Notes: generated by a model from the letters alone, not told the origin. A stretch of 64,000 nucleotides of DNA from Adiantum capillus-veneris (GCA_014529385.2 CM043953.1:91936842-92000841); one strand, 5' to 3'; shown: positions 45,705 through 58,929, counted from the stretch's first letter. Translations and numbers: made by a program.

Positions 45705-45899
45705 TTACTTCCCCCTTAAGGAAGAGTTTTCGTCCTCGAAAACACAAGTAGTAACATCTTCTTAAGAATACTGGTGTTTTCTTTATTGACGTCCCATAAG
45801 TGAGCCAGTTGTCTGTATGATCGATAATTGGTGCAGTGAGGAGGTTCAATGAAACCAAGATGAATATCTTGATTTTCAACATTGTTGTCCGTTTGCAAC

Positions 45900-46043
45900 C
45901 ACTTGGGTCTGAATGGTAACTCCATTTATAACTCGCTTGAGTGCTGTAAAGGAGTAACCACAACTAAGAGTCACTTGGGCTTAAATGGTAACTCCATTTA
46001 TAACTCACTTGAGTGCTGTAAAGGAGGAACCACAACTAAGAGT
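45900..46043. repeat. 72-bp tandem duplication in element D
   Basis: Two copies with period 72 (ACTTGGGTCTGAATGG at 45901, ACTTGGGCTTAAATGG at 45973), each ending CCACAACTAAGAGT. Confidence 0.88.
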
Positions 46044-49000
46044 TGTCCAAAGGCATAACTAGTTTTCAGAGCTTCTGAAGGTACTTGAATAATGCAAGGA
46101 AACCTTGGCGTAACTTTCTATGCAGTTGTGAGCCAGATTTCCTACTCGCCTGAGTATCTTGAACAGTCCGTTACATGTTCATCCCTAATGAAGGTTACTT
46201 GCCAACATGCTCTATCAGCACACCTGGTAAGTCCTTGACGTATGAAAGTATTGACACAATCTCCAACCCCACCACAAGAGGTGTTCAAAGTCAAAAATCG
46301 TCGTGTTAACGTATGCTCTTAGCAGATCCTTTAGAACAAGATTACTCTTTGTAATCTGCCTATCCCCTTGGATAACTGACAGTACTGAGTTGTGTTTTCC
46401 TCACGGTTTACAGACAGTCGTCCCATATGACTGGTAAACGGGAAATCACAATAGTGTTTAACATTGGTGAAGAATCAACAATGTCCGAAATAACCATCGT
46501 GGTTAACGTGAAAAAATCCACAAACGCCCAAACCGAGCCATGACCTCTATTGGTGATTTATAGACTCAAAGGTAATCTCATAGAGATAGTGCACATAAAG
46601 TGAAAAATGCTTCATAAGCAACAACTTGAGGAATATGCATGCCGTTCCAAATCAGCCTTTGCTAAACACTAGGGCCCATAACACCTAGTGTGCATGCATT
46701 TAGCAAAAAAAAGATCCGAACCTGTATTTCCATGGTAATTCTTGCCAATACTTATGGCAAACGTGATGCGCCTAGCACACATTAACAGGAATGTAAATAG
46801 TTCTGAAAAGAAACTAAATACTTTCATTTGCAATCTTATGCAAGCTTTGCTTAAACGTCTGAATCATAATAGAAGGTGAAATAGTGATCACTTCTAGATA
46901 CAAACAATGAAACTTTTTCATTTTCTATATGTGTAAACAACCATCTGTAATGTTGTTTAGCAATACTTGTACCTTAACAAGTCATTCTAAGTATCCGACA
47001 GTTTCTGGCCACGAAATTGCTCCTGATACGTCGTGCTAAAAATGGTCTAGAAAACAGATGTGACCAACACTTAGGGACGTTGTCGTGACACATATTTGAA
47101 ATAGGGGCGCCAGTGTCAGTCCCAGAGACTCATATTTGCCACATGTGGAATATGTCTCAACTAAGGATGTCTGAAAAAGAACATCCTACAAGGACAAGAT
47201 GTACTTGTGTGTGGAGGTAGCTCTAAACACTTTACGACAGGAGTGAGAGGGACCCTCATTCATTGCTCCACACTGGCGAAACCGAACTCCTTGAGTTCCC
47301 AGACCATGTTGTATCCCATGTGACAACATGTGCCAAATTGAACCCTACAAGTAGGTTCGTAACAGCATAAGGCAAAAAGATAGATTGGCTACTTGGCCCA
47401 AAATACTTTGTGCCGACATGCCCTTGGTATGACTCTGTAATATTCAAGCGTACTAATACGTCTTGAAAAACCAAGCAAAGCATACTAAAAATGGAATAAC
47501 ACCAAATCAATAGATGCATACCTGGAGATTCGAACGTAATGTTCACTTACCCGTATTCAAATGGGGAGGAGCACGTCTCCTACCTGAATAGAGAAACAAC
47601 ATTGCACTGGGAACCATGGGTGTTGCCCTGAAATACAACCCCTTTGGTTAAAATCTACATAGGCAAACCCTTTGGTAAGACCCTTTGTAGAAACTGCTCA
47701 ACTAGCAGGTAACAGTAACCAACATAGTTAACCGTGTACGTAATGATTGAAATCAACTTGAAAAGTTGAACTTGTCCGCTACCGCATGGAGATTGCAGAA
47801 TTCTTTCCTTGAAAGTCTAACTGGGAGAGATCAAATTGTGATCCTCAATGCAGATCAAACTGTGATCCTTAATGCCTATGGGGTGATGTAACAATCACCC
47901 GCCGGGTCATACCCGAAAAAGTATATCCATAGACACGCCGTAGTGCTATAGTGAGAGCAAGAAATCCACATAAGTCAGATGTCTAGCTCGTATTAACATC
48001 CATGCTGTCTCAACTGTGTGCTGTCTCTAGACTCCATGGTATAGATCAGCTGATGTAAGTGCAAGAGTATCAAAAACTCAACTTGAGCATCGCACTAGAA
48101 ACCTATAGTGCAAAAATGACACCCTAAATATCCGTAATGACAAGACTCTTGCTTTTCCATTAACGTCGATGTGTACTTCCTTGGGTATATCTTGAGAACG
48201 ATCACCCAAAGAATGCCAGTAGTTGGGTCTTACCCTTGTCCTGACATCGGCTCTTAGCCTGTTTGGCTCATAGCCCTTATGCAAAATAGTGTTCAATCAA
48301 CGAACCGATGAAGACTAATTTGAGTAGCATCTTAGCCACGTGCTAGCTGTGAGTTAGAGCACCTTGGATCAAGCTGGTAGTTGTTTCTGCAACCGGTTGT
48401 CATGAGATTCCAAAGGGAAAGCTTGCGTGAAGATGGCTCATAGCCAAATCTGCCGTGCGAGAGAAACTTGTCGCATATTATGGATATACGCCCTCTTGTA
48501 TCATATACATCCGTCGTGTACGAAATGAAATAGTCTGTAAACAGTTGGCTAAAGCCTTCCCAAGTTTGTATGCTCATAGCATATGCCAAACGTGGTGAGT
48601 CACTATGCAAGATGCATAAAGAGAAGCCTTGCTTCACCTAAATCGGGTAGTGCTAATAGCCAATTGATGTGGCTGCCAATAGCATGACAAAAATAATCGA
48701 CCTTGTCGAGAAATTTCAAGTGAAATTAACCAGTATTGTGTGGCAAGCATCCTATGTCGGCTTGTAGAAACAGTGACAAGGAGTCAGCAATGCCGAGCAA
48801 CTTGCTGCCCTCAACAAATCCAGTAATAGGCCAAGCGTGTCACCTTGAGATACTGAAAAACCGGCCCTTGGCCTTGCCTTAAGGTACTCAGGAGAAGCCA
48901 TGCTTCAGATAACTATGTCTGGCCTCATTTCGAACACATGCTGTTGACGACAGATGTCATCGTGAAGAGAGTCAATTGTGTCGATCATGCACAGACAATG

Positions 49001-49859
49001 GACCTTGTCCAATTGTACTTTTTATTGAAGAGTAGAAAAATACTTATATGCATACATGCGGAACTTGATTATTGAAAGCAAAGAGACTCCTATCTGTGTT
49101 GCAGGCTGTGATAAATGGTCGGCCATGCCGAGCACTTTTGCCTGCTGTGCCAATGAAAGATAGGCGAGAAAGAAATTTGCATGACAAACTATAGGCCTTG
49201 CCTATACTTGCCACACTGTAACTAGAAATCGTCCTATGCACCACCATGAAATGGTCATACCATACAATTGTAAAAATGTCCCCAACGAATATGCTCCTAG
49301 CATACTCCAAATGCTAGCAGGACAAAAATGAAAGCCTTGTAAGTATATACATGCCATGCATGATAAAAAGTCGCAAGGGTTAACTCTGGAGTGGTGTACT
49401 CAACACCACAGTGGTGTATGCACATAATGAGCCTTGCTCAATGATCAGAACAACATGTTGAAGACCAAGTGAGCCGTGCTCAAGCATACAAGTAACAACT
49501 GCACACTAAGAATGAATCAAACAAGAAAAGTGCAACAAATCGTCATACCTTGTCTTTGAACGTCAGCGAAGAATATTATTCATGTCGTCATCGTTGCAGC
49601 TTCTTGAATGTAGGAGCGATAAAAAAGTATAATTATCGGTCGGCCTTGCCAAATACCGTAAGCGAATATGTTAGAGGCCCTTCCTGAATTGCCTTTGTAG
49701 CAACAATCAACCTCTGACGCACGTGTGGGGTCGAGGAATTGTGTACTCAAGCCATGCTTGATTTTGATCTTCAACCAAAACATTAATGTTGTGCAAACAA
49801 AATATGCCGCAAAATTTAGTGCGTACCTGCTGAATCACATGAATCGACTTGCTATGTTG

Positions 49860-50159
49860 TCAAACTCCTGCATGATGCATGAGCACGCATGCCATGCTTT
49901 TCGTATCATGGTGGTGTATAGCTTCCATCAAAGCGCTAAAGAGCCTCGAATCGGCGTCCACTAGTGATGTCGGGCATTCGATTGGCAATCCATGGTGAAG
50001 GTAGAAACCGTGTTTCCATAGCCTCATGGTGAACTGGAAGCCTCGCTTCCCTAGCACTTTTGCATGCATGCCTTGGAAAAACCACCGTTGCCTCTCTTCG
50101 AGACACTCATGCATCGTAGCAAACCGGTCAGTTAGTTCGTGAATGGCCTCTCCACCTTG
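49860..50159 (-). pseudogene. Possible gag start of element D
   Basis: The frame leaves the primer site on the minus strand (EQGGEAIHELTDRFATMHECLEERQRWF ... starting near 50159) and runs about 100 codons. Position and charged, helical look fit a gag N-terminus, but I recognise no capsid motif. The rest of the interior (45745-49860) has only short frames and no match. Confidence 0.4.
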
Positions 50160-50171
50160 CTCTGATACCAA

Positions 50172-50343
50172 TGTAAGAAACTAGGAAACTAGGCTCTACT
50201 GGATCCTCCTCCCAAACTCCCTTTATAGGTGGGCTCCTAGCCCCTTGCCCTAGACGGATCCCCTGTCCACACTGCCTAGCCCGGCCCTTGGCCGTAGTCC
50301 TTGCCTAGCCTAGTTCTTAGGGTACAGGACCCGTGTCCTGACA
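50172..50343 (-). repeat. 5' LTR of element D
   Basis: 172 bp pair of 45533-45704, adjacent to the primer-binding site. It holds CTTTATAGG (50221) in plus-strand reading; TATA position on the minus strand is not obvious. Confidence 0.88.
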
Positions 50344-51376
50344 GAAGCAAGGCATGAGGCTGGGGACTAGGGCCATGGGTGCATCCTCTCACAAATTTCC
50401 TATTGAGAATACCTCCACCCTCTAATGCCTATATATTCTGGGATGCTATTGCTCAATATTCAACACTATTTCACTTCATATTATCACGATATTATCTTAT
50501 CTCTTACTATAGAATAACTCATGAAATTATAAGTTTCTCTTACATGCACATGAAAGAAGCCAAAATAGGGACTTTAATGTCCTAGGAACAATTCCAAGAG
50601 ACTTGAAAGATCTATCCAATGAGTCTGGAAAAGAAGAAGGAGAAGAAGAAGAAGAAGGGAGAAGCCACTCATACATGTAGTAGTAGAAAATTTAGTAATT
50701 GTTGGTGCTATATTGTGAGCTTTACTATGGGACTTGGGTGCATTGACATACTCCTCCTAATTGGTTGCATAATAGCTATTCTAACAGCCCATTACCATCA
50801 TGATGAGATATTTGAGCTTGCAATCATGCCACTTTGAATTGAAAAACGTCGGTTAAGAGCATCGACTTACTGATATTAGGCTATTGCACAGTGCAGACTC
50901 AAGGAGTTCACCTTCCAAGGGCAAGCCCCTTCTTTCAAAAAAAAATCAGCCTATACTCCTAGTCGCAAGCCTTCATTAAAAGACCCAAAATTTTCTTGGC
51001 TAGGTTAGAAGCATGGCTACCTCCAAACATACTAACCAAGGTCATGGGCTATGTAGGCTAGCCCTACCTTTTTGGTCCCAAATTTGAGAAAGTTTGCACT
51101 CTTTTATGTGGGGATTTAATTACTCTTATCATGATGGTATGTGGATTCAAAAAGCTTTACCTATACTAAATCTAGGCCAAAGCATTTACTTGCATATTAC
51201 ACTTTGTGTTTAAATAAATACTAATAGATTTGTCACATTTAGAGATTCCCATTATTGGATTTACTGCTAATTGTGCAATGTAGGCATATCATCTATACTA
51301 AAATAATCATTGTTATTGTGGACCCTTGGACAATTTGAATATTTTACGGTTTTAAATTTTGTGGTTTGATGCCAAT

Positions 51377-51379
<3 letters not shown>
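50344..51379. other. Stretch with a SINE body fragment
   Basis: Mostly unassigned. At 50582-50640 a minus-strand SINE body fragment (CATTGGATAGATCTTTCAAG, TCTTGGAATTGTTCCTAGGA) lacks the tRNA-like head and has a CTTCTTCTCC-type tract on its 5' side. The remainder to 51379 has only short frames. Confidence 0.5.
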
Positions 51380-51435
<56 letters not shown>

Positions 51436-51508
51436 TTCTATTATCGTCCTCGGAGGTCAAATATGACCTATGGGACCAAATGAACATGCCACGTGGTGTG
51501 AGTGGAGG

Positions 51509-52970
51509 TCATAAGTGACTCTCGATGCTAAAAAAATGTCTGAAATGGGCATTGCAATAGAGAGTCCACATTGTGGTTGGGAGAGGAGGTATGTAGGGAG
51601 AGCTCATGGCTGAATATATGGGGAAAAGAGGACCTAATGTGGTCAAAAGCTGAGCACTCAAGTAGTGTGTGGTACTCGCTCTCTTGCACTTGACCAGGGC
51701 ATAAGGTGCAAAGTCGATGAGACTCCTTGCCAGTGCCACAACGTCCTGTCTCGCAACGTAGAGAATGGGAGCTAAGACGAATGGAGGCAATGATGCGGAT
51801 TGCACTCAATGGGATGGGCTTAAGGATGTAGGGATGGGTTCGATTGCCTCATTCGGAGAAGAAGAGATATTTGTAGTTTGGGGCAATGTGTGTGGTGTAA
51901 TGGTTGAAGCGAGAACCTTCGGATTTCTCCCAAGTCGTGATACATTGGTGTTGTAAGAAGGCCTCATTAACTTGGGAGTCAATCGATGCATCCTTGACCA
52001 AGTGACATGCATCCCATCTTCCAAACCATTTCTTGATGTCAAGCATCCACCCCAAACTTAGTATTTTGCTCTTGCATGTCTTTTGGACCTTTTGACTTGC
52101 TTCATATGCGATTCTAGGAAGTCGATACAAAAAGCTACGTTGTGTCTTAAGCTTGTACTCCACAACCCTTTGGATGCCCAAGACCTCAATGGGAAGTGAT
52201 GCGGACTCAAGAAATAAGAGCATGTAGGGTGTTTGTGTCTTGACTTGGAGAAAGTTGGTGAGAAAACACTTTTGGACACTCTCAAACTCTTTCCAAGTAG
52301 ACTTCCTGATGCTACCACCCCACACCTCCACTGCATAAAGAAGCACCGGTGTCACCAATGTGTGAAAGAGGTACTTTTTGAGAGCCCAACACTTGATCTC
52401 TTCAGCACTGCACATGTTCTGAAATGCATAATAAGCCCTCTTTCCAGATTCCAAGCGACGCATTGCGCAATCCTTCAATTTATGATTGGATGGAACCTCA
52501 AGTCCAAGGTACTTGAAGCTATCTACCACTTCAAGTTCCTCATTATTGTATACAATGCACGGATTTTTGTCATTGAGGGTCTTTACAAGCATAACCTTGG
52601 TTTTGGATCCATTCACAATCAGCCCGCTATGTAGGCAAAAGCGTTTCAAGACACTCATAAGCTTTTGTGTATCTTCTAAGGTATGTGCCAAGAGAACTAT
52701 ATCATCAACATAAAGCAAAAGCATGATCACCACATTTCATATCTTAACCTCTTCTATGCCTTCTTGTTGTAGAAAATCAAGAACCATGCATTCCAATTTA
52801 TCAATGAGTAGCTCAAAGAGGGTTGGAGAAAGTGGGCATCCTTGTTTGACACTAATGGTGCTTGCAAAAAATTCTGAAATTCCATCTCCCATATGTAGTC
52901 GACATATCACTTTTTGGTAGATGCGAAAGACTGCATGCATAAATTCTCTTGGCACTTGAAGGCTTTGCAT
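51509..52970 (-). pseudogene. LINE RT catalytic half and C-terminal Cys-His domain
   Basis: From 52970 leftwards: QSLQVPREFMHAVFRIYQKV, SVKQGCPLSPTLFELLID (RT motif), a stop near 52735, then LLLYVDDIVLLAHTLEDTQK with an intact YVDD box (52690-52720), FCLHSGLIVNGSKTKVML, YLGLEVPSNHKLKDC, LVTPVLLYAVEVWGGSIRK, IQRVVEYKLKTQ and GRWDACHLVKDASID, then after a shift LRCETGRCGTG and CTLCPGQVQESEYHTLLEC (51650-51700), the C-terminal zinc-like motif common in plant LINEs. RT copies the element's RNA at a nicked target. The YVDD is intact here but changed to YAND in the other two copies. Confidence 0.85.
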
Positions 52971-53065
52971 ACGTCTCCAAAGATTTCCTCACGGTACCAT
53001 GTCAAAAGCTTTCTTGAAATCCATAAAGCAACAATACAATTTTTTTCCTTTCAATCGAGACGCTT

Positions 53066-54570
53066 TCATAAGAACTCAAAGAGTGACAAGGTGGTCAACA
53101 ATGCTATGATGCTTTCAAAAACTTGCTTGGCCAAGCACACGTTTGTGTTCTTTTCAGCCCATTCACTTATCTTCATCTCCATGATAAATCCAAATAACTT
53201 TGCCATCAAAGGGCCAACCATTATAGTGTGATAGTTGTTCACATTTTTTACATCTCCTCCTTTGTGCAAAGGTTTGATCCAATTTGCACTCCAATCATGA
53301 GGCATGCCATGCTGAAGTGCAAGGTTAAACATATCGCGTATCCAATATTGTATTTTCTTGCTTGTCCATTTAATCATTTCAGCCTTGATACCTTGAAGGT
53401 CCCCTGCCTTGCGAGTAACAAGTTTCTCAAGCACGTGGCATACATCTTCAATGGTAAAGAAGGGAGGCATACACGGAAAGGAGCTACAATACTCCATCTT
53501 ATCAAAATTGGGTTGCTCATAGAGGTTCTTGCAATGCATATACATATCCTCAATAGTCAAGTCACCAAAGCTCTCAACACGCTTGCCTTTTAGATTTTTC
53601 CAAGACTTGCTACATGCATGTGCTTTCTCTTGCACTAAAAGAAGTTGTTTTTTGACTTCCCACCTTCTCCTCTTTTTTTGAACAAGTGCTTTGTATGTGT
53701 GTGAATGTTCGAGGTAAACTTCCTTGTATTTGCTTGCATCCAACCTTAGCAAGTGTTTTTGGGCTTGACTACATTCCATGTCAAACCATTTCTTCTTGGT
53801 GCTACCCTTCTTAGACCTTTTGCAAGACATGTGTTTCACCGAAAAACATTCCTTCGCACAAGAGAAAAATTACTCCTTTGAAAACTTTCCACTTGCATTT
53901 TAATGTTGGGCTCTCTTGATGCTCTGTCATGCTTAACATTTGGTCCACCATATCAATATATATAAGTGCTCGTTTGGAGTTTATACGTAGGCACGAATGA
54001 TTCACATCATGATTGGAGGCTACATGCTCGGGTCTTTTACCACACTTGAGGTCAATACATAACATCCTATGATCAGCTTCCGGATTGCATTCACCAAGTG
54101 TAAAGCTTTGTATGCATTCTAGAGTGGCTTCCAAAAACAACATATAGTCAATCACCCTATCACCATTGTGCTTTCTACATGTAAAGTCATTGGTGCCTTG
54201 CCATAGAGATACACCATTTGCAATGAGCATTCTGGTACTATTGCCCATATGTAGAAGTGACTTTCCATAGTGATCCAATTATTTTGCATCATTAGAAATT
54301 TGATTATACATGTATGAGTAATCCATTCTTCTTGAGACATGCGGCATGTCAACTTGTTGTGTGTCGTGTTGTAACGTATTTGTGCGAGCATTCATGTCTC
54401 CAAAGACAATGACTTCACCCTGGTCCTTGTATAATGAGCAATGTCTTCCTCTCGCTCAACAAAGGGCTGATCTTTGTCCACATCCAAGCGAGCATAAAAG
54501 TTGGAGTCATAGTGAGGAATGTAGCAACCAACCACAAAACATCTTTCAAACCCTTTTTGGTCATACATTC
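53066..54570 (-). pseudogene. LINE endonuclease and RT N-terminal half
   Basis: From about 54570 leftwards: CFVVGCYIPHYDSNFYARLD, then FGDMNART (54385-54410), the Asp/Asn motif of AP-type endonucleases. After a shift: IANGVSLWQGTNDFTCRK, GDRVIDYML and EADHRMLCIDL (54050-54180), matching the C-terminal SDH motif with Glu-Ala before Asp-His. After a stop at about 53840 the RT N-terminal region begins (KKKWFDMECSQAQKHLLRLD, LVTRKAGDLQGIKAEMIKW, NWIKPLHKGGDVKNVNNYH). Endonuclease nicks the target DNA; its specificity may explain the microsatellite sites. Confidence 0.82.
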
Positions 54571-54606
54571 TACACCTCCTTAGCCTTTATGTTGCTTTGC
54601 ATTTTT

Positions 54607-54678
<72 letters not shown>

Positions 54679-54679
<1 letters not shown>

Positions 54680-55199
54680 GACATGGCAATAAGGATAAGG
54701 CCATCTAGCTTTACTCATGGTCTAATCTAATCTCACCATTCAAAATTGTTTGGAAACGATCATGTACTCACAAAAAAATGAGACATAGCCTTTGACTCCA
54801 TGGCAACACTGCCTTCTTCATGCACCCAAAACAATAGCCTCTTTAGACACTTGATGATGCTCCATCAATGTCTGTAAGGATGAGAGAAACAAGCTTGATG
54901 CTAGATTGAGCACATGGATTGGTGCAAATCAAAGGTTGTAAATGTGAGCCTAAGGGTGTAGCAAGAAGTTTGTTAGCACAGTCCACATAAAGTTATATGG
55001 GTATCCTTAAGAGAGAATGCTACCTCCTCCTTCACCGCTCACAATAGGTTTTGTGATAGAGTTTTGAAAGTGATTATCTAACTTTTTTTGTAAGGAAGCG
55101 TGATTTTTTCTTAGCTCCAAAATATGTGCTGGGAGAATGGTAAGACTCGTTGGAAGACATGAGAGATAAGGGCCGTGATATCTCATGGCTTTAGTTTTT
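54679..55199. other. Unassigned stretch
   Basis: About 520 bases between the LINE-flanking (GA)n and the next gypsy pol; no feature recognised. Confidence 0.4.
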
Positions 55200-58065
55200 T
55201 GCAGTATGTCCAGAAGTTAGAAGGGATTTAACGAAGGCAGTTATCACTGGGACAAAGGTAAAAGAGAGTGTGCTTGTTGTAAAAATTGCACAAGCTGAAA
55301 TGAATGAGGATATTACACATATTCTAGATTGTTATATCAAAGGGAGGTTGGTTAGGAAAGGTCTAGTGGACGAGGGTGCACAAATTTGTATCATGACAGA
55401 GGGACTCATGCAAAGACTAGGTAAGCACATCCATAAGACACCTGAAATCAAAGTGAAAATGGAAAACAATTGAAAGGCTAAGTGCGTAGGCATTTGTAAA
55501 AATGTTTTTGTGGAGGCCTTTGGCATTAAGAAGGCAGTGGATTTTTATGTTATGTCAACCAAGGGAAGTGGCTATCCATTTATCCTAGGAAGACCATGGC
55601 TAATGAAGATGCAAGCTTTGCAGGATTGGGAATGGACTTATAGAATCTCAAAGGAAGAAAGTAGCAACATCATTACTGAAGAGGAGTCTTCCATCAAATT
55701 CATGGGGGCAAGGTTTAAGCAAAGCAAACAAGAGACTCTTGCCCACTCTTGGAGGAGGTAGGTACTCAAGAGAACAAAGTTGTGCAAGATGAAGGGATGT
55801 TAGAAGGTATGCTATCAACCATACTTACAAAGGAAGAAAGAGAGGAGTTTAAATGTGTGCTAAGGAAGTTTCCTAGGATTTTTGCTAAAAACTACATTGA
55901 TGTGCGTGGAGTAGATACTGCTCAATACAAGATAAAGTTATAGCCTTGGGCCACACCTAAGGCACAAAAATTATGGAGGCTAGGAGTCATCAAGGAGCAG
56001 GCTCTCCTCATGGAGGTCAGAAAGCTTCTAGCAGCAGGTTTCATTTACCCAGTGGAGAATTCAGAGTGGCTCTCTCGCATCGTAGTCACTCCCAAGAAGA
56101 ATGGTAAGTGGAGGGTGTGTGTGGACTATAGGCCACTCAATGAGGCAACCAAGCAAGATTACTTTCCCCTCCCATTTCACGATGAGATTCTAAAAAAGGT
56201 AGTTGGTAAAAATATACCATGTGTGATAGGCATCGCATTAGAGGATCAATTGAAAACAAACTTCATCACTTTTTTGGGGTTGTTATGCTTTTAAAGTCAT
56301 GCCATTTTGCCTGACAAATGCTCCTGCAACTTTCCAACACTTCATGAACATGGTGTTTCAGGAATTTTTTGGGAAGTCCATTAGTGTTTTTATTGATGAC
56401 TTTTGCATTTATAGCTCAAAATCATTGCATCTACAAAGGATAGAAGAGGGTTTAAAGAAGCTCCACGGCATGGGAGGTCATCTTAATCCCAAAAAATGCC
56501 ACATAGGTGAGGATGAAGTGATCTTGCTTGGTCATAAGGTTTCCTATAAAGGCATTGAGGTGGATCCTTCAAAGACAAAGGCTCTTATTGAGCTCCCATC
56601 ACCCAAGAATCTCAAAGAGGTCATCTAATTCAGTCAAAAGGTGAAGTATATGTCATGCTTCATTAACTTAGCTTTGAAGTTGCTTCATCCTTTGCAAAAA
56701 TTGACACAACAAGTAGAATTTGCATGATCTGATGAGCTTGTTGAGTACTTTTGTAACATTAAATTCATTTTGTCAGAGATACCAACACCCATGCCTCCTT
56801 GTTGGGAGTACACATTCTTTGTTAGCTCTAGTATTGGGAAAGAAACAATTGGTGTGGTTTTGTTACAACAGGATCCCCACAGTACCAGGATGCGACCCAT
56901 CTACTTTGCTAATAGGGTCATGAATGCCTTGGAGAGAGGCTACACAAAAGCAGAACTCATGATGCTTGCTATCATGTTTGCAGTGAGAAAATTTAGATCC
57001 TACTTGTTACCAAAACCTTTTGTAATTCTCAATGCAAAAATTTGTTCCCTTGGGTGTCATCTCAAATGAATCTAAGTACTAGGATTTCAAAGTGGATTAT
57101 GGAATTGCAAGAGCTCCAATACTCTTTCAAGGTAGAAGACGCTGTGTGTGCATAATTGGTGGAGATTCTCACTTATAGGGTGCATGAGAAGGAGATTAAA
57201 GTGCTTGAAGTGAAGACCCTAACATTGCTACAACCTAAAAGTATCCCTAATGCATTTACCTTGTTCTTTGATGGAGCTATTCAAGGAGCCACATGTAAGC
57301 GGGGGGAGGGCTGCTGTTGCTCAACCCAAGTGGAGAGGTGGTCATGAAAGACAAGGTCAATCTACCAAGTTCAGCAAGCAATAATGAAGTGGAGTATGAT
57401 ATACTACTTCACGGTTTGAATATGTGCATTCTTCATAGTATACAACGTCTCATGATAAAGGGGGATGCACTCCTCATTGTGAAGCAAATCTTAGGCATTT
57501 GGACATGCAAAAATGAAAGCCTAAGGACAAAAGTTCATGCCGTTTGTAGGTTGTTTAATCAGTTTGAAGAAGTGAAACTATATCATATTCCTAGGAAACA
57601 AAATGAAATGTTGATTTACTTGCACAACAAGCAGTTACATGAATTGAAAAGGAAGTGCAAAACATTATGGTGGAAGTAATTGTCAAGCAACTGAGATACC
57701 AGGGAATGGAGTCATTGGCTCTTATTATTGGCTACATTTTGGAGGGCGAGTTTCCACAAGGTTTCACAAAGGTTCAGAAAAAGAGGCTCATAAAGAAGGC
57801 AAGTATTTATCTCTTCCTAGAAGGATCCCTCTATCAAAGAGGAAAGGATCAAGTGTGTAGAAGAGTACCAACAATTAGGGAGATTATCGCCATTCTAGAA
57901 GATTTGCACGAGGAAGCATGCGGTGGTAGTTTTTCCCAAGAGTTAACTGTGAAAAAGGATTTGCTTGTGGGGTATGTTTGGCCAAGCTTGCATGTTGATG
58001 TTCAACATTGGTGTAAAAGCTATCACCATTGTCAGGTGAATGGAAACAGGAGATTAGTAATTTGA
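55200..58065 (+). pseudogene. Ty3/gypsy pol of the Tat type with a second RNase H
   Basis: Order: protease (GRLVRKGLVDEGAQICIMTE near 55350 with D-E-G in place of D-S/T-G; YPFILGRPWLMKMQ near 55577); RT (VTPKKNGKWRVCVDYRPLNE near 56086, then FCLTNAPATFQ and VFIDDFCIYS at 56389-56418, GHKVSYKGIEVDPSKT); a first RNase H (GVVLLQQDPHS, KAELMMLAIMFAVRKF near 56850-57000); then an archaeal-type RNase H (LFFDGAIQGA near 57264, SNNEVEYDILLHGLN near 57380, IKGDALLIVKQIL near 57455); and an integrase zinc finger (LHEEACGGSFS ... WCKSYHHCQ near 57900-58035). Two RNase H domains mark the Tat (Ogre/Retand) lineage. The last acid of the second RNase H is lost. It ends at 58065 before the integrase core. 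No LTRs found. Confidence 0.82.
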
Positions 58066-58925
58066 CGTGGAAACTTAAACGATCTCTTGTAGTGTTTTAT
58101 TAAGAGAAATACGGATTATGATTTTTCTTTTAATTTCAAATGAGAGTGGGTCTCTCTTATCCTTTGATTCACATGAATGTGGACTCAAGGAGAGAGAATT
58201 ATTGAGGTTGAAAGAAGAGAGTTTTGAGTGAATAACTTGGGAGTGTCTACTTTAGTGGATAATAGAGGATAATAGAGAGTTTTGAGTGAATAACTTGGGA
58301 GTGTCTACTTTAGTGGATAATAGAGGGTGCAAATTTTTTTATAACAAGGTTAGTGGTTAGTATTAGTAATCACTAAAAAGTTAGTGGTACAATTTACAAT
58401 GGGCAGAATGAGTTTGATGGTAAAAGGAGGTGGAAATGAAGTGGGAATCCTTGAGATCGTGAAGCCTTGAAGAAGCTAGGGGGGGACAATATTTGAGCCT
58501 AAAAGGGGGATTTTAAGAAGACTTTGTAGCTTTGGGGGGAGGTTTGCCCAGGTACTACCATGTGGCATGGGAAAATTCCACATGCACACGGTGGCCACAA
58601 AAAGAGAGCCTATATATGCAAAATCGTGACCCATTAGGAGTATGAAGCGTGGGGAGAAAGCTCCCAAGGCCATAGCGATGGCGTTCGTCACCCAACGGTG
58701 CTTGCATGTAGTCGGGCAACTCTCTGATTGTTGCTTGGTGCTGTTTTGGCCAGTGTTGGTGGGCGCGCAGGCAGTAAGGCTGGTGACCGGTGGTGCCAGT
58801 CGGCGGGCTTGGCGGCTTGTGAGTGATGATGTGGCAGGCTGGTAGCACCTGCTCCCGCACTGTAAGGCCACCATTTTAGAGAGAAGTCAAGTGAACCCCC
58901 CCCCCCCCCCCCCCCCAGCGAGGTC
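58066..58925. other. Unassigned stretch with tandem duplication and poly-C
   Basis: A 58-bp tandem duplication (landmark GTTTTGAGTGAATAACTTGG at 58221 and 58279) and a C-run at 58897-58917. The sequence 58620-58870 is relatively GC-rich and has long overlapping frames on both strands, none recognised. Confidence 0.5.
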
Positions 58926-58929
58926 GCTA

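Larger units (their letters stand above)
45533..50343 (-). mobile_element. LTR retrotransposon D (short LTRs, decayed interior)
   Basis: 4811 bp with nearly identical 172-bp LTRs at 45533-45704 and 50172-50343 and a perfect 5-bp target duplication GAAGC (45528-45532 and 50344-50348). Next to the right-hand LTR, GCTCTGATACCA (50160-50171) is the reverse complement of the tRNA-iMet primer site, and next to the left-hand LTR a purine tract is seen on the minus strand (AAGGGGGAAGTAA), so it reads right to left. The 4.47-kb interior has no recognisable pol. Near the 3' end, VFEDENSSLRGK (minus strand, about 45709-45745) recalls the end of a gypsy polyprotein, which makes a decayed gypsy element likely. 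Confidence 0.85.
51380..54678 (-). mobile_element. LINE (non-LTR retrotransposon), bounded by (GA)n on both sides
   Basis: Minus-strand element of about 3.3 kb including tracts. Order from the right: endonuclease, RT, C-terminal Cys-His motif, 3' UTR ending GACCTCCGAGGACGATAATAG then (TC)n (seen as (GA)n at 51380-51431). A second (GA)n tract (54610-54678) lies just outside the 5' end. The 3' UTR is shared with the plus-strand LINE at 43259-44640. Several frameshifts; no ORF1 seen, so it is either 5'-truncated or of a one-ORF type. Confidence 0.85.
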
